From assembly GCF_029227915.1 (NCBI RefSeq), contig NC_079878.1, positions 12,402,001 through 12,466,000 of the forward strand: 64,000 nucleotides of DNA, in the 5' to 3' direction. Below the pieces are notes generated by a model. The model ran no database searches, was not told the origin of the DNA, and worked only from the letters and a program-made list of their open reading frames with translations. Below, piece after piece: positions 49,238 to 60,239 of this stretch. The position numbers and the translations under genes are program-made. Source of the DNA: Hydractinia symbiolongicarpus (Eukaryota; Cnidaria; Hydrozoa; Anthoathecata; Hydractiniidae). Positions within the stretch are counted from its first letter, which is position 1; every line of letters begins with the position of its first letter.

Positions 49238-50037
49238 TTAATTGTCTCCACTCCAAGAAAAGTCCACCTCTGAGACTCCTGTCTCTTCACAAAAACCCAC
49301 GTACTTTCCATCAGGGCTCGGGTATTCTTGACGAATCCTTGTTACTACACAAGCTGGGATCACTCGACGTACAACTTCTTCCTAATCTGGTGTGGATAAA
49401 CCAACAAAACTGCCGATAAGCAGCGTATCTATAAGATCTAAACATAAAAGCAAACAGTCATCTACTCCAGTTACGGTCATCGCATAAATACATGTTGTAA
49501 TATTAATACCTGTTGTAAACATTATTCCTGCTTGATAAACCACGACTTTCTCTATCGTGCAAGCCCACTAACGCCGTCCAAAGGTTGTTTTTCAATAGCA
49601 CGACTGGTTCAAAGTCCGGATGGTCAAGTATGCAATGTTTGTCTATAATAAAATATAGGAACGTCGATTATTATAAAAACATTTATACTAGTCATGCGTT
49701 TCCAGTGTCTCTGCCGCCCCCTCCTTAGAGACAAAAAAGTAGGCTCTATCTATCTATAAACGAGATGTAAGTAACTGTTCTTACCGTGCAGATGGGCGTA
49801 CTTTATCTCGTTAATTTCATGACAACAAATGCATTCTTGCTGCGATGGCATAACCTCGCAGTTTTTACATAAGCACCATTTGTCCTTATTCAAGGTACTT
49901 CTTGGAGGTTTCGCACTTTCTTCATCCTCGTCAGATGAGTCATTAAATTCGGGCATTTCATTTGCGCCAGGCGCTCTCTGGGGCTCATACTGAAACCCTA
50001 TAACGTTCGGTTTATTGGATAGTCTAGATTGCGCCAT
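49238..50037 (-). pseudogene. P2X7-type intracellular (ballast) domain gene, 3 exons, one frameshift
   Basis: Exons 50037-49785 (donor gtaagaac), 49642-49510 (donor gtatta) and 49428-49238 join in phase. Exon 1 starts MAQSRLSNKPNVIGFQYEPQ, has an acidic DSSDEDEES stretch and the zinc-binding WCLCKNCEVMPSQQECICCH. Exon 2 has HCILDHPDFEPVVL...LWTALVG. Exon 3 has RYAAYRQFCWFIHTRLG, then in another frame RRVIPACVVTRIRQEYPSPD and GKYVGF. This Cys/Trp pattern is that of the P2X7 receptor cytosolic domain, which many invertebrates carry as stand-alone proteins. No receptor membrane part is present. The single frame change in exon 3 suggests a recent pseudogene or a sequence error. Confidence 0.75.
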
Positions 50038-50432
50038 TATTTAAAATTAAAACCGCCTAGTTTTAAAGACCTATAAATGTTTTGAAGAATATTTTTATAC
50101 TTTCTCCCACCTGAAAGAAAAAAAGAAAAAGGAAAAGTTTTTATTTTCAGGGGGGCTTGTCACATTTATCGCGTTTTCGCATGTTCGGTCTTTCAAATCA
50201 ACCAACCACTGACGTCAAATGCATAATTACGCATAATAATTATTTTTATCAGGCCTTTTTTCGCGCATGTTATTCGGAACGTCTCTAGCTGTGCTTCGAC
50301 ATGGCCAAGTAAAAAAGTTTTGTTTATATGTATTTCCAGAGATTAATAAAAAAAAGGTATGTGATTTCTTTATTTGTATATCTATATCAGTTAATATAAA
50401 AGTTTTTATTTTGTGGCAGACACTACCTTTAA

Positions 50433-51082
50433 GAGCTGGCATACAGTTTGTATGCAAGCGTTGCAAAGGTGAGATTATAGAGAATGAAGTATTTCCAGCT
50501 TTAATGAGGTACAACAGTGGCTCGTTAGAGATAGTTAAGAACTTCTGTTACTTAGGTGATATGTTGGGCAGTGAAGGGGGTGCTGGAAGAAGTGTTACTT
50601 GCAGGATAGGTTCTGCTTGGAAAAAGTTTAGAGAGTTACTTCCTTTATTGACTAGCAGAGTCCTGTCAATTGAGGTAAAAGGTAGGTTGTATGAGGCCTG
50701 TGTAAGAAGTGTTATGTTGTACAGTAGTGAGACATGGGCAGTGAAGCAGGAAGATCTTGACCGTTTAGAAAGGAATGATATGAGAATGGTTAGATGGATG
50801 TGTAATGCCAGTCTGAGAGACAGAAAGAGTTCAGATGAGCTAAGAAGCAGGCTAAGTCTCCGTAGAATTAAAGATGTTATCCAGATAAGAAGATTGAATT
50901 GGCTGGGGCACTTGGAAAGAATGGAGGAGGATAATTGGGTAAGAAAGTGTAGAGACTTGATAGTTCCTGGGGCAAAGCCCAGAGGCAGACCGAGAAAGAC
51001 TTGGCAGGAGGTTATAAGGACATACTTGATAGAGAGCAAGTTGAGTTTAGATCTAACACAGTCTAGATCAGTGGCGCCGTAG
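50433..51082 (+). pseudogene. LINE C-terminal region
   Basis: Continues the LINE after the TTAA element: FVCKRCKG (last zinc pair of the finger), VKNFCYLGDMLG, GRLYEACVRSVMLYSSETWA, RNDMRMVRWMCN, IRRLNWLGHLERM and GRPRKTWQEVI. These are the usual conserved C-terminal motifs of endonuclease-type LINEs. Ends shortly before the SINE insertion. Confidence 0.85.
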
Positions 51083-51088
51083 ATTTGT

Positions 51089-51434
51089 GGCGCCGTAGAT
51101 TAGTGGTTATAGCTCTTGTACTCTGTGCGGGAGACAGGGGTTCGATTCCTCTTGACGGCGATTCAACATGGGCGAGTGAATGTTACCGTAGCCTCGGGTT
51201 AACCCAAGCCATGTGAGGGAAATTGGGAAGATGGCACACTGTGTGGGCCGTTGGATGTTGCCGGGAGTTGTCTAGTAGAGCGCGGGCTCTAATTGGGTCT
51301 GCGTAGCTCAAAATGAGCATTAAATACTCTAGGACTCTCCATCTACGCCATGGCCCCTCCTGGAAATAATAGACAGGGTATATCCCTCGATATTTGTGAG
51401 GCTAGCCATGTAAAATATGCACATCTATCTATCA
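51089..51434 (+). mobile_element. tRNA-derived SINE, copy 3 (in LINE 3' region)
   Basis: The tRNA-like head at 51089-51160 has box A TAGATTAGTGG and box B GGTTCGATTCC. The body carries ccatgtgagggaaattgg, cacactgtgtgggcc and gtaaaatatgcacatct, with an ATCT tail to 51434. A partial second copy of the first 15 bases (gtggcgccgtagatt) sits directly upstream at 51071-51085. The host LINE resumes at 51435. Copies 2 and 3 are in inverted orientation about 2.3 kb apart. Confidence 0.9.
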
Positions 51435-51525
51435 GATTGGAAGAGGGTCATTAATATACCCCATCCAACCCATGCTAGCATGGAAAACGGACGTTAAGCC
51501 GAGAATGATGATGATGATGATTTTC

Positions 51526-52869
51526 GAGCATTGTTTGGGTCAATGCAGGTTTTTTAGGGCGAATACTTGAATTTTTGCTTCCCCTTGATGGTTCTGGATG
51601 TTCATTTTTTAGGTCATTTTATTTGACCATGTTTGCGTTAGCTAGCTAGCCACTAATATTTTGTGTTCTACAAAATTATTAGGAGGAAATTCTTTTTTGA
51701 CCTAAATAAAAATTCTTTTATGACCTAAATAAATAAACAGTATGTTCATTTTTTAGGTCATTTTATTTGACCATGTTTGCATTAGCTAGCTGCCAACTAC
51801 AGGCAAGCACTGCAATCATGGAAAGTTGAAATAAGCTGTCACTGTTATTAGCAGTGTAATTTTTTCCACCCTAGCAATTCAGATTTTCTGATAGTAAGAA
51901 AATTATGCCCGGGTCTCGTTCCTATTTTTTATATATAAGAACCGGTGAAATGTAAACTAAGCTGTTCTTATTTTCAAAGCCTTTTTAGCCAAATTGGTTC
52001 TTATTTTGCTCTTAATATTAAGACATGTCTTCAGAATTTACCTGTTTCGTGTTTATTCATGATTTTTTTCCTATCAAGTTTCTCCAAAATTAATGTGTTT
52101 ATATATATGTGAAAAATGTTGATAATGCAACTCTATAATTATGTTCACGAAAAATTGAACGAGAGAAAAAGAACAGTCACAAGCAATCATTAACTTGACA
52201 GTGAAGAGCAAGAGAACTTATGTCCTTGGTTTTTCTTAAAGGTTATCTTTTGGAAAATAAAGTTAATTTCATATGAAAGAGCTTAAAAGATGTCTAGAAA
52301 TTTTCTTGATTGGTTCTTTAGAATTTGGACTAAGAAGATTTACTAATTATGCATGTCATGAACTAGCTCTGCAAGGGTGTTATATTTAACATTTTTGACA
52401 GGCTGTATGTAGTTAGAAATGTTTTCTGGCTGTTCACTTTGACATTTTAAACATTTTACATAAATTTCAATATTAAGTTACCATAATTATGCTCAATAGA
52501 AAAATACATGTTTTAGAACTAGTTCATGTCATAATTTTGCATAATCAGCCCAACTTTTAAGACAAATATCTCAAAAAAGAAAGATTTTTCAAAAAAATAA
52601 AAGATTTTTCAAAAAAATGAAAGATTTCTAGAGAACTTTCAAAGAATTTAACTTGATTTTTGCGTGATGTAACCTTTAATTTTATAAACAATGATTCCAG
52701 CCTGAATCCGTTCTTGTTTTTTTATTTTGTTACAAATCTAAGGGTCATAAGTTTTTTATAAAACTTTTGTAAAGCTGTTACAATCCCTTTTTTTAGCCCT
52801 TATAAATCACATCACCTGTATATAGCTTTTCCAACTTCTGTTTGCCTTCATTTTAAACTCTCTTTTTTA
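51526..52869. other. Region upstream of the transposase-OTU-CXC gene
   Basis: AT-rich. A ~58-base unit (tgttcattttttaggtcatt, then ttatttgaccatgtttgc and a gctagct block) occurs directly repeated at 51599-51652 and 51742-51794, with reverse-complement gacctaaat pieces between. No further coding exon was recognised, but the next gene's first known exon opens after an acceptor-like ttttttag at 52870, so an upstream exon may be here. Confidence 0.45.
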
Positions 52870-52881
52870 GGTTCTGAAAAC

Positions 52882-55800
52882 ATGGAAATTTTATATTTCT
52901 TGTTTCTTGCACACATTATTGTGGTTGTTCAGCCCGTCGTTTTGAATGTCACCTCCCATGAATTGCTTCATGATTTGCTATCTAAATTTGGAACAAACCC
53001 TACAGATTGGAGATATCGCCAACCAGTACCATTGGGAGAAAATAACGAATATCAAGTGTTTATTTGGTCTCCGTTGGAACAGTTTGAATTAAGTTTGTCA
53101 TGTCCCACACATAACTTGTTGTTAAAGCCATCATCATGGACATCAAATTTAATTACACCTAATTCCAACTACAACCCAAGGTTAATATACGACTTGTTTT
53201 GTAATTTATTGTTGGTGCAAAGGTTTTATAGTTGTCCTTTTCGGCATTCATTTTTATCGTGCAGTTCTATTATGATGAATCTGTTGGATGACAAAGTAAT
53301 TAAAAAGTTTCCATATAAGAAATACCATCAGACAGTTTTTTCTAATCGCATCATTGATTACGTATTTGATCAACTAATCCATGGCAACAATTTTAATCAG
53401 ATAACAGAAAGTATAAGCAACCTTCATTTCTTGGAATATCAACGGAGTCATGACGCCAATCTTGAGGGATTTTATGAAAATGTAATGTATTCTTTTCCTG
53501 GCAGAGATAAGATTTTAAGCACATTCTTGGACATTTTTCAAGACAGAAGGTCGTTATACGTAAAAGGTGTGGAGGAATGTGTACCAGCTGTTTGCATTAG
53601 TGCAGACCACACGTTTAAAATTGCAAAGAATATTGGAGGTTATAGAGAAGAAGATGATAGCTGGGTAAACGAAAATCGAAAGGTCTTTATTGTTATGGAT
53701 GAAAAGCATAGGGTGTGTGGATGGAAAGTTACAAAAACTGTTGGTCATGCAGAGATTCAACCTATATTGAATAGCATACATCAGAGAATGAGTAATAATA
53801 CTACACTTTTATATGCCATTGTTGACAACTGCTGTGAGTCGAAAGACCTTTATCAGTCTGTTTTTCCTGGCATTGACGTAAAGTTAGATCTTTTTCACGC
53901 CATAAAAAGGCTAACTTCGAACATTCCAAAATTAATGTCAGGAAGAAAGGCTTTCTGCAACAACCTAGGCCTGATCATCAGACAGAAGGATGATATTGGT
54001 AACATAAGAACAAAGCCAACAGAAGGAGCTGATAACATCTTGAGTAATTTGGACAACTTTATTTCCAATCACAAGGAATTTATTACCAATCTCCCCGAAA
54101 AAAAGAGAAAGCAGTTTTATGCAGAAGTTTTAAAATTGAAAAAACACATTCAGAAAGGTTGCCTGACAGGTATTATGCCTGGCCATGGCACTGAAGCTAA
54201 TGAAAATATACACAGCTTACTAAATCGTAGTTGTCTAGTTGGTGCATCAACTATAAGTCCTGAGCTGGTTTTAGCTATTTTAACTGTTCTCTTTTATTCA
54301 TACAATAAGAAGATTGATGGGAAAAAGCACATCTGCAATAGTAAAGTTATCCCTATAAGACCAATTGATACTGTCATTGCGAAATCAATTAACACTTCTC
54401 CAGAAGTAAAATCTGACATTGATGTACATGATGTTTTAGAGATCTCCGATTTTTCAGCTGACACTGTCCTTTTGAAGATAATGCAAAAAATACTAAACAA
54501 CTTAACAACATTTAAAGAAATAGAGCAGATTTGCTCTAAAAGAATGTTTCAAATGGAAACTTTACTTAATAAAGGTCAATATATCTCAGTCTTCGATAGT
54601 AATACCATTGATGAATTGGAACATACGGAAACATTACGAAGTAACTGTTTGGCATTTGGATTGGAAATGACCAGTATTCTGAAAGATGGTGATTGTCTGT
54701 TTGCCAGCATTTTGCAACAAGTCCATTCTGTTTCGGGGGATAAAAATTGGGAGGAACATATCCAATCCCTCAATCTGTATCAGCATGATGATAAAACATT
54801 GATTCTGAATTTAAGGTGGATGGATGTTTTTATTTTACTTTCCGGTCTTAAATGTTAGGTTGTGTAGACTCTTGCCCATATTTTTGTTTAGTGTTAATTT
54901 TTCAATTATAGTCTGTCTTCTACAAAAAATTATCTTGCATGTAAAAATTTATATAAGAATTTATTCTTAATGCCCAAGTCTTTAAAGTAAATATTTTTTA
55001 TTGTTTATTTTAGGAAAATGTTTGTGGATGAGGTTACTACAAATCACAAATATGCAGGATTTATAGTAAATGGTGATGATGTAACACCTTTTTTAAATCA
55101 TGGTGTTTTTGCACACAACTTTGGTGATCTTGTTATTAGTGCCTGCAGCAACATATTACGTGTTCCTATATTTGTTATATCTTCAATAAAAGATATGTCT
55201 GCTGTTACTTTCTTCCCTGACCTACAGATTCGAAATAATCCACTTATGATTGCTTTTAATGCTTTTGAGTGTCATTACAATGGTACTGCTAAATACAGAA
55301 ACAAAGCAGATGAAACAGGTTTAAATGGTAGGTTATAGCATTTTTATATGCAAATTATTCTTGTCATTACTTTTAAGCCAGTTTAATAGGAAATACAATT
55401 CGAGCTACATATTCGGTAAATAAAAAAGGGTATTTTTTAGATTTCTTGAGAGACAAAACTAAAAAACTTTTATAAGAATTTAATTTTGTAAACAATTAGA
55501 AAAGGGGGCTTTTAGAAGGGGCCTAAAGGGGAGAATTACGGTAAGTTGCTTATTAATGTTGAAAAAAAAAATTTTAAAGTGAGTTTAGTTTTTGGGCCTA
55601 ACCTTTTGTCTCTGTCAAGGAAAATGTAAAAATTTAAAAAAACACAACCTTAACATATTTTAAAGTCACAAAACATGTTTCCAAGATAGTATTACCAGGA
55701 TATTTTTTCTTGTTTTGTCTAAAGGTCAGGAAATTTGCAAATGCTCGACTTCATATGGCAATCCATCATGTTCATCTATTTCAAAATACTCAAGCCGATG

Positions 55801-56362
55801 TCCATGCCTAAAGATGGGAAAGAACTGCTCCAGTAATTGTAAATGCACAAATTGTGCAAATTCTAAAGAACCAATGAAAAAGCCAGTCACAGGATGCAGG
55901 TGTGGAGAGGCTATGAAAGGAGGAACCACAAGCTGCGTGAATGTGCAGGGCAAACGAGCTACGAAATGCAAATGCTTTCGGTCAAAAAATCCTTGTGGCA
56001 AGCTGTGCTTTTGTAAAGGATGCAAAAATGAATATGGTGCAAGACAGTGCATTATGAAATCTGAAGCGACAAGCAGTAGAAAAAGTCAAACCATTCCTTC
56101 TTATAAACGAAAGCGTACAACAGCCTTTTTAAAAGAGAATGACGATGAACTCTCTCATGGCAAATGGACTTTCGTGGAGACCTTGTCGTTGTGGAACTGT
56201 TATCACCTGGTTGTGCAAGCTAACCTATTACCATCAGTTGAAAATATACACACATTGTATAATCTAGTGTATAACGCTCAGACAGACTTTGTAGGCCTTA
56301 AGTTACGACCAAAGTCAATTAATAGCATTCATTTTAAACTGATAAATCTCTCTTTGATATAA
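52882..56362 (+). CDS. DDE transposase-like / OTU protease / CXC fusion protein, 3 exons
   Basis: Exons 52882-54815, 55014-55327 and 55725-56362 join in phase (2886 bases, 961 residues), with no internal stop. Residues 1-560 contain a DDE-type nuclease pattern: ISADHTFK (Asp242), AIVDNCCESKDLY (Asp315), VKLDLFHAIKRL and GTEANENIHSLLNR (Glu441). Residues ~595-740 look like an OTU cysteine protease: DGDCLFASIL (Cys605), LRKMFVDE, and a late HYNG His (His732). Residues ~750-860 are a double Cys-rich CXC/tesmin-like domain (GCRCGEAMKGG, KCKCFRSKNPCGKLCFCKGC). It is probably the product of a DNA transposon, nuclear, with DNA-binding CXC; the OTU role is unknown. The ATG is preceded by an in-frame open stretch to an acceptor, so the true start may be upstream. 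A domesticated host gene is the main alternative. Confidence 0.8.
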
Positions 56363-58567
56363 TTTTTATAAAAATAGCTATTTTGTCAACTGCCAGCTTT
56401 TTAGTGTTATAAGTGTAAATACAAAAAAGACACTTCAGAATGCTAATGTGCGCAGCCATTAAGGGCTATGGGAAAAAGCTGAATCTGTTCTATTACATTA
56501 TTTTATTACACTGAAATGTAGTGCTTTTTTAAGTTCACAGTTGGGGAACTTAATTAAAAAAAAACGCTTTTAGTTACGTTTAATATATGGACATCTTTCC
56601 TTCTCAAACATAAAAATATTTCCTTTTCGAATAAGTGCTCTGGCATTTAATTGAAGATTTACAGTAGTATATGCAAACCTTTCTCGTATTTTGTGTTGTT
56701 AAACTTGCTAACTATTGTGTATATTCATATTTTAACCCTATGGTTCTTGACTTATATTTAAAACATAATTTTGACAATTTTTTATTTTTGTTTGTTATAT
56801 GATGAAATCATAGAACCTTGGTATTAAAATAGACTTCAGCTGGTTTTGAATAAACACAAATTCTCCAAAGAAATCTGTACACTAAACTACAATGAAGATT
56901 CTTATTTCTGGGGTTATTTTTGTTTTTAAATCTATTACATGTTTTAATAGAGTTTTTAAAGCATTAATAAATGCTTCCGATCTATGTTATTTCTTTTGTT
57001 ATAGATTATTACTAAATTTTTCTTAACATAACCTATCAGTTTGAAACTAGTTCTCTCTATATTTATTTACTTTAAAAGTAAGGAAAAAACAAACAAACCC
57101 GATACAATTTCCGCGCTGACAAATTTTCTTGAGAAACGTCACATAATGCGTCAAGCAAATATCTTCTAAACCTAGCTGAATCATTCAGTGTATTGTTTCC
57201 TCTCTTATTCCATTATTTTGTTTTTCTAAACTAAATAATAGAATTGTTATTTTATTTTTCTAAACTAAAGACCCTGGGCTTTAGCTTAGTTTTTGTGTAT
57301 ATTTTATGTATTTTGCATTTTATTCAACGTTTTAAAAATAGCTATGTCTGTTATATTTGTTGTCTACTACCCAAGAAATATTTAATTTATCTTTGCGAAT
57401 CCGATATCAGGAATTTTCAAAATTTTATCAAAATGTTGGGATATTTGTTTGAATAAGCCAATCATAACATTTTGGTTTTTTGAAATTGAATTTCGTGGAT
57501 CTCTTAAGGCTGCAATCCACTGCTTTTTAATAATAAACACGATGCTTGAATCTTTTAGAGAGCACAAGACTTATAAAAATCGCCGTTATTTGCGTGACTT
57601 CCCTTGCGTGAATTTGCAAGTTTTCGTTCACGCGCAAAGTTTTATTCTAGAAAAACGTCCCCTGGGAGATTCGAACCAGCACTGCAGCAGAACATTGCAT
57701 TTAAGTGCAACTTGTGACAAAACTAATTTGGGGATATTTAATTGAAGTTGCTAACCTTTATCTTTTGGGTTTTTTTATGGTGGTGTGGTTATCAATACAA
57801 AGCATTTTTTTACCAATCGCATTTGAGCAAAATAATTTCGATCTTTGTAGTATGACATTTTTTAGCACAACACGGTAAACTTCAAAGGGAAAAGACGCAA
57901 GAATAAAAAATACGCCTTTTGATAAAGGGTCAGGGAATTTCTTTCGTTTATGAACCCATGCAATTTTTTTTTCATAGAAAATAGGCATTGAAAAACATAG
58001 GTACTGTCCGGTTGCGCATTCGCCCATCCTTAATTACTGTTGGAATTACTGTGCACAAAATAAAAAACAATTTGGGCAGATTAATATAACAATATAACAT
58101 GCAGAACTAATTTTAAAACGTATTGCATGTGTTGTTAAGGTTTCCGCGAATGGCTTACAGGCTTCTAAAAGTCCTTCATGAAAAACTGGAGAAAAAAGAA
58201 ATAGAAATGTTCTTATCTTGAAGTAAATGTAAAAGTTTTTTTTTTTTAAGAAAAGAGTAGAATTTAAATAATCATGTGTGGCGCTAAATAGGGGGCAGCG
58301 CTTATTACGAACTTTAAATTTCAGGTGCAGCGCTTATTGCAGGACGTCGCTAATTAGAGGGAATACGGTATTTATTTATTATTTGAACAATCTGCAGTTA
58401 TTAATTGTTATGTCATAGGGGAATAGATATTTTAACTACTGTTAATAATAAATTCTGTTTTGATTAATAAGAAAATTACTGCTTGTTAACCCGTTTTGTT
58501 TACTTTTCTCACACCATATCCACTTCTGAACTTGGTAAAAATATGTTCAAGGTCATCCTCTTTCCAG
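56363..58567. other. Non-coding region after the fusion gene
   Basis: Probably the 3' UTR at first (AATAAA near 56965). At 58270-58375 there is a ggcagcgcttattacg / gtgcagcgcttattgcagg direct repeat ending gagggaatacggta, which looks like a dispersed repeat. No terminal inverted repeats for the upstream transposase gene were recognised. Confidence 0.45.
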
Positions 58568-58644
58568 GATCTCTTTTCGGGGACGGCGCGAAGAAGAAGG
58601 CCCTGGACCCGGACGCTTTCTACACCAAGAAATCTTGGGTGTAG
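58568..58644 (+). CDS. Possible terminal coding exon of an unidentified gene
   Basis: An acceptor tttccag at 58561-58567 is followed by two bases and SLFGDGAKKKALDPDAFYTK then KSWV and TAG. The 77 bases are far richer in G and C than the DNA around them, with third positions mostly G or C. That contrast is the main reason to list it. No family was recognised and no partner exon upstream was found. It could equally be a fragment carried by an element. Confidence 0.3.
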
Positions 58645-60200
58645 ACTGCAGCGTTAGCACTTTTGCTAAATGTCGCCAGTTTTTATATGGATATGTGACA
58701 TCCAGGAAGTGAGCTATGTACGACTTGTGAAGTCACGAATGACCAAGAGGACTTTCGTTCGATAATGGTGGCGACCGTTAATGTAATTATTGTTTTTGGG
58801 AGATTAAGTTTGGACATATATAAAAATATTTAAAAAAGATAAAAAATATTCAGGGCTTCATCATTTTCTTTACAACCCTATGGTTTTGCATTGTGTTTTA
58901 TGAGCTTACAATAATGTGGTATAGCTAAGTTATGATACGTAAAAACTACTCTTGAATGACCCTTTAAGGATGTGAAACCACATAATAGACCTTAACCAAA
59001 TTTTGTGTTTTTAGTAACTTTTGGGTTCAGTATGGTAGATTATAATGCGTGTGAGTTTTCCAGTGTCAGGAAATCTTTCTGTGGTGCTTTATTACTTATT
59101 ACTGTCAAATGCTAAATTTCTTGAGTTTTTTTTATATTCTGGCAGGGGTTATTTTTAAAATTTCGAATTTTTGGAACAAAATACATAAAATACATAAATA
59201 ACCTTTTTAATATTTTTCATTTATTATTTTTTGTAATAATAAACATACTAGACTCTAGACTAAACTTATAAGAAGAATGGCACTGGCCACCTTTACTACT
59301 CAGTAAATAAACTAATAGACAAATTTTCCTCCTCTAAAAGGAATTGTGAAAAGGAATGAAAATTTTGTCAGAGAAACATTCGATTGTAAACCTCAAAATA
59401 CTTTTCAGCGAAAACCAGTCGATTTATTAATTTGTTTTTAAGTTACAGTTAAAAATTCTTGTAATATTAGCCTGGTTGATCATGTTTCTCATGATAAAAA
59501 CACGTTTTTTTGTTTGCAATAAGTCAGACAAACTGATATTTATTAGAATGAAACTAGGCCTTGTGTGTGCACTCCTATGTATAAAAACGATTGTTGTAAC
59601 TTATAAAATTTCAGTGTGATTATGCCTGTAACATGGATAATGTTTTGAAATAGTTTTGTCGTTTTCTTATGGGTTCTTATGTTTGTTTGTTTTTATCTTC
59701 TTAGGTCATCTAACTACACCTCAGAAAGCTGAAAGTTTAATGTATAGGCAAGAATGTAATCTAACTACGTGCGAGACGTGATTAATCAAACAAATTAAAC
59801 CTTATATGATGTTGTCATTATTATTTTGTAAATAGTAGTTGGCCTTTAAACTTACCCGTGGCAACAAAAATATATCGCATTTGATATTCGTGTTTCCGTA
59901 ACATGATTTTCTAACTCAGCGGGGGTCCGCGCCGAGACAGACAGACGACGGCTATTATTATAGAGATTTTTAGATTTAAAAAATTTGAATTGGAAAAACT
60001 ACGCTAGAGACTCAGTACGCCGTTTTCGCAAAAATGAGTGTCAAATGATCCTATGTATTGTCCCATCTTGACTACAGCAGGGAAGGGGAGGGTGATAACA
60101 GCTTCAAGGCCATTATCCCCACGAACATTGCCGCCTCTGGTTCTTGATGAACAAATTTTGCTTGCAACTTGCGAAAATGTTTCGCAGCCTTTTTTTAATT
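58645..60200. other. Unassigned AT-rich region
   Basis: No gene recognised. A fragment related in reverse orientation to the repeats at 3347 and 4491 lies at 59934-59972. A short open stretch after an acceptor at 59705 (HLTTPQKAESLMYRQE) ends in TGA and was not called. Confidence 0.35.
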
Positions 60201-60239
60201 TCTAGTTACTTGAGAATCTGACGAATGCAGTAGCCGAGG

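Larger units (their letters stand above)
47822..50428. mobile_element. TTAA-flanked DNA element with 20-bp TIRs and P2X7-type cargo
   Basis: The left end AGGTAGTGTCTGCTACAAAA (47822-47841) and the right end read in reverse (50428-50409) match at 19 of 20 bases. The target TTAA is present on both sides (47818-47821 and 50429-50432), and the insertion splits the LINE coding region. TTAA duplication is used by Kolobok and piggyBac elements. The non-CCC terminus and the THAP remnant inside fit Kolobok better (inference). It carries a THAP remnant (48927-49150), a three-exon P2X7-type gene on the minus strand (50037-49238) and a SINE (48425-48796). No full transposase is present, so it would be non-autonomous. 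Confidence 0.85.
45361..51525 (+). mobile_element. Decayed AP-endonuclease LINE, interrupted by a DNA element and a SINE
   Basis: Plus-strand order: endonuclease (45361-46217), basic linker (46450-47095), reverse transcriptase (47096-47700), Cys/His finger (47720-47815 continued at 50440-50475), C-terminal region (50480-51082) and 3' region to a (gatgat)n tail at 51511-51525. Frames break near 45735, 46217-46590 and 47096. The C-terminal region and the motif catgctagcatggaaaacgg before the tail are typical of this class of invertebrate LINE. Insertions at 47822-50428 and 51089-51434 account for the split. The exact clade is not settled by eye. Confidence 0.85.

Noticed and set aside
47822-50428. 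piggyBac identity for the TTAA element
   Set aside because: TTAA duplication fits, but the ends do not begin with the usual CC(C/T) and a THAP remnant is inside, so a Kolobok-like origin is preferred.
50548-51039. Minus-strand 163-codon frame
   Set aside because: Antisense of the LINE C-terminal region; no independent motif.
57660-57740. tRNA-like box B (ggttcgaatctccc on the minus strand)
   Set aside because: Only box B is convincing; no good box A or closing acceptor stem was found, so neither a tRNA gene nor a SINE could be supported.
59705-59781. Possible exon HLTTPQKAESLMYRQE after an acceptor
   Set aside because: Short, AT-biased like its surroundings, and no partner exon or motif.
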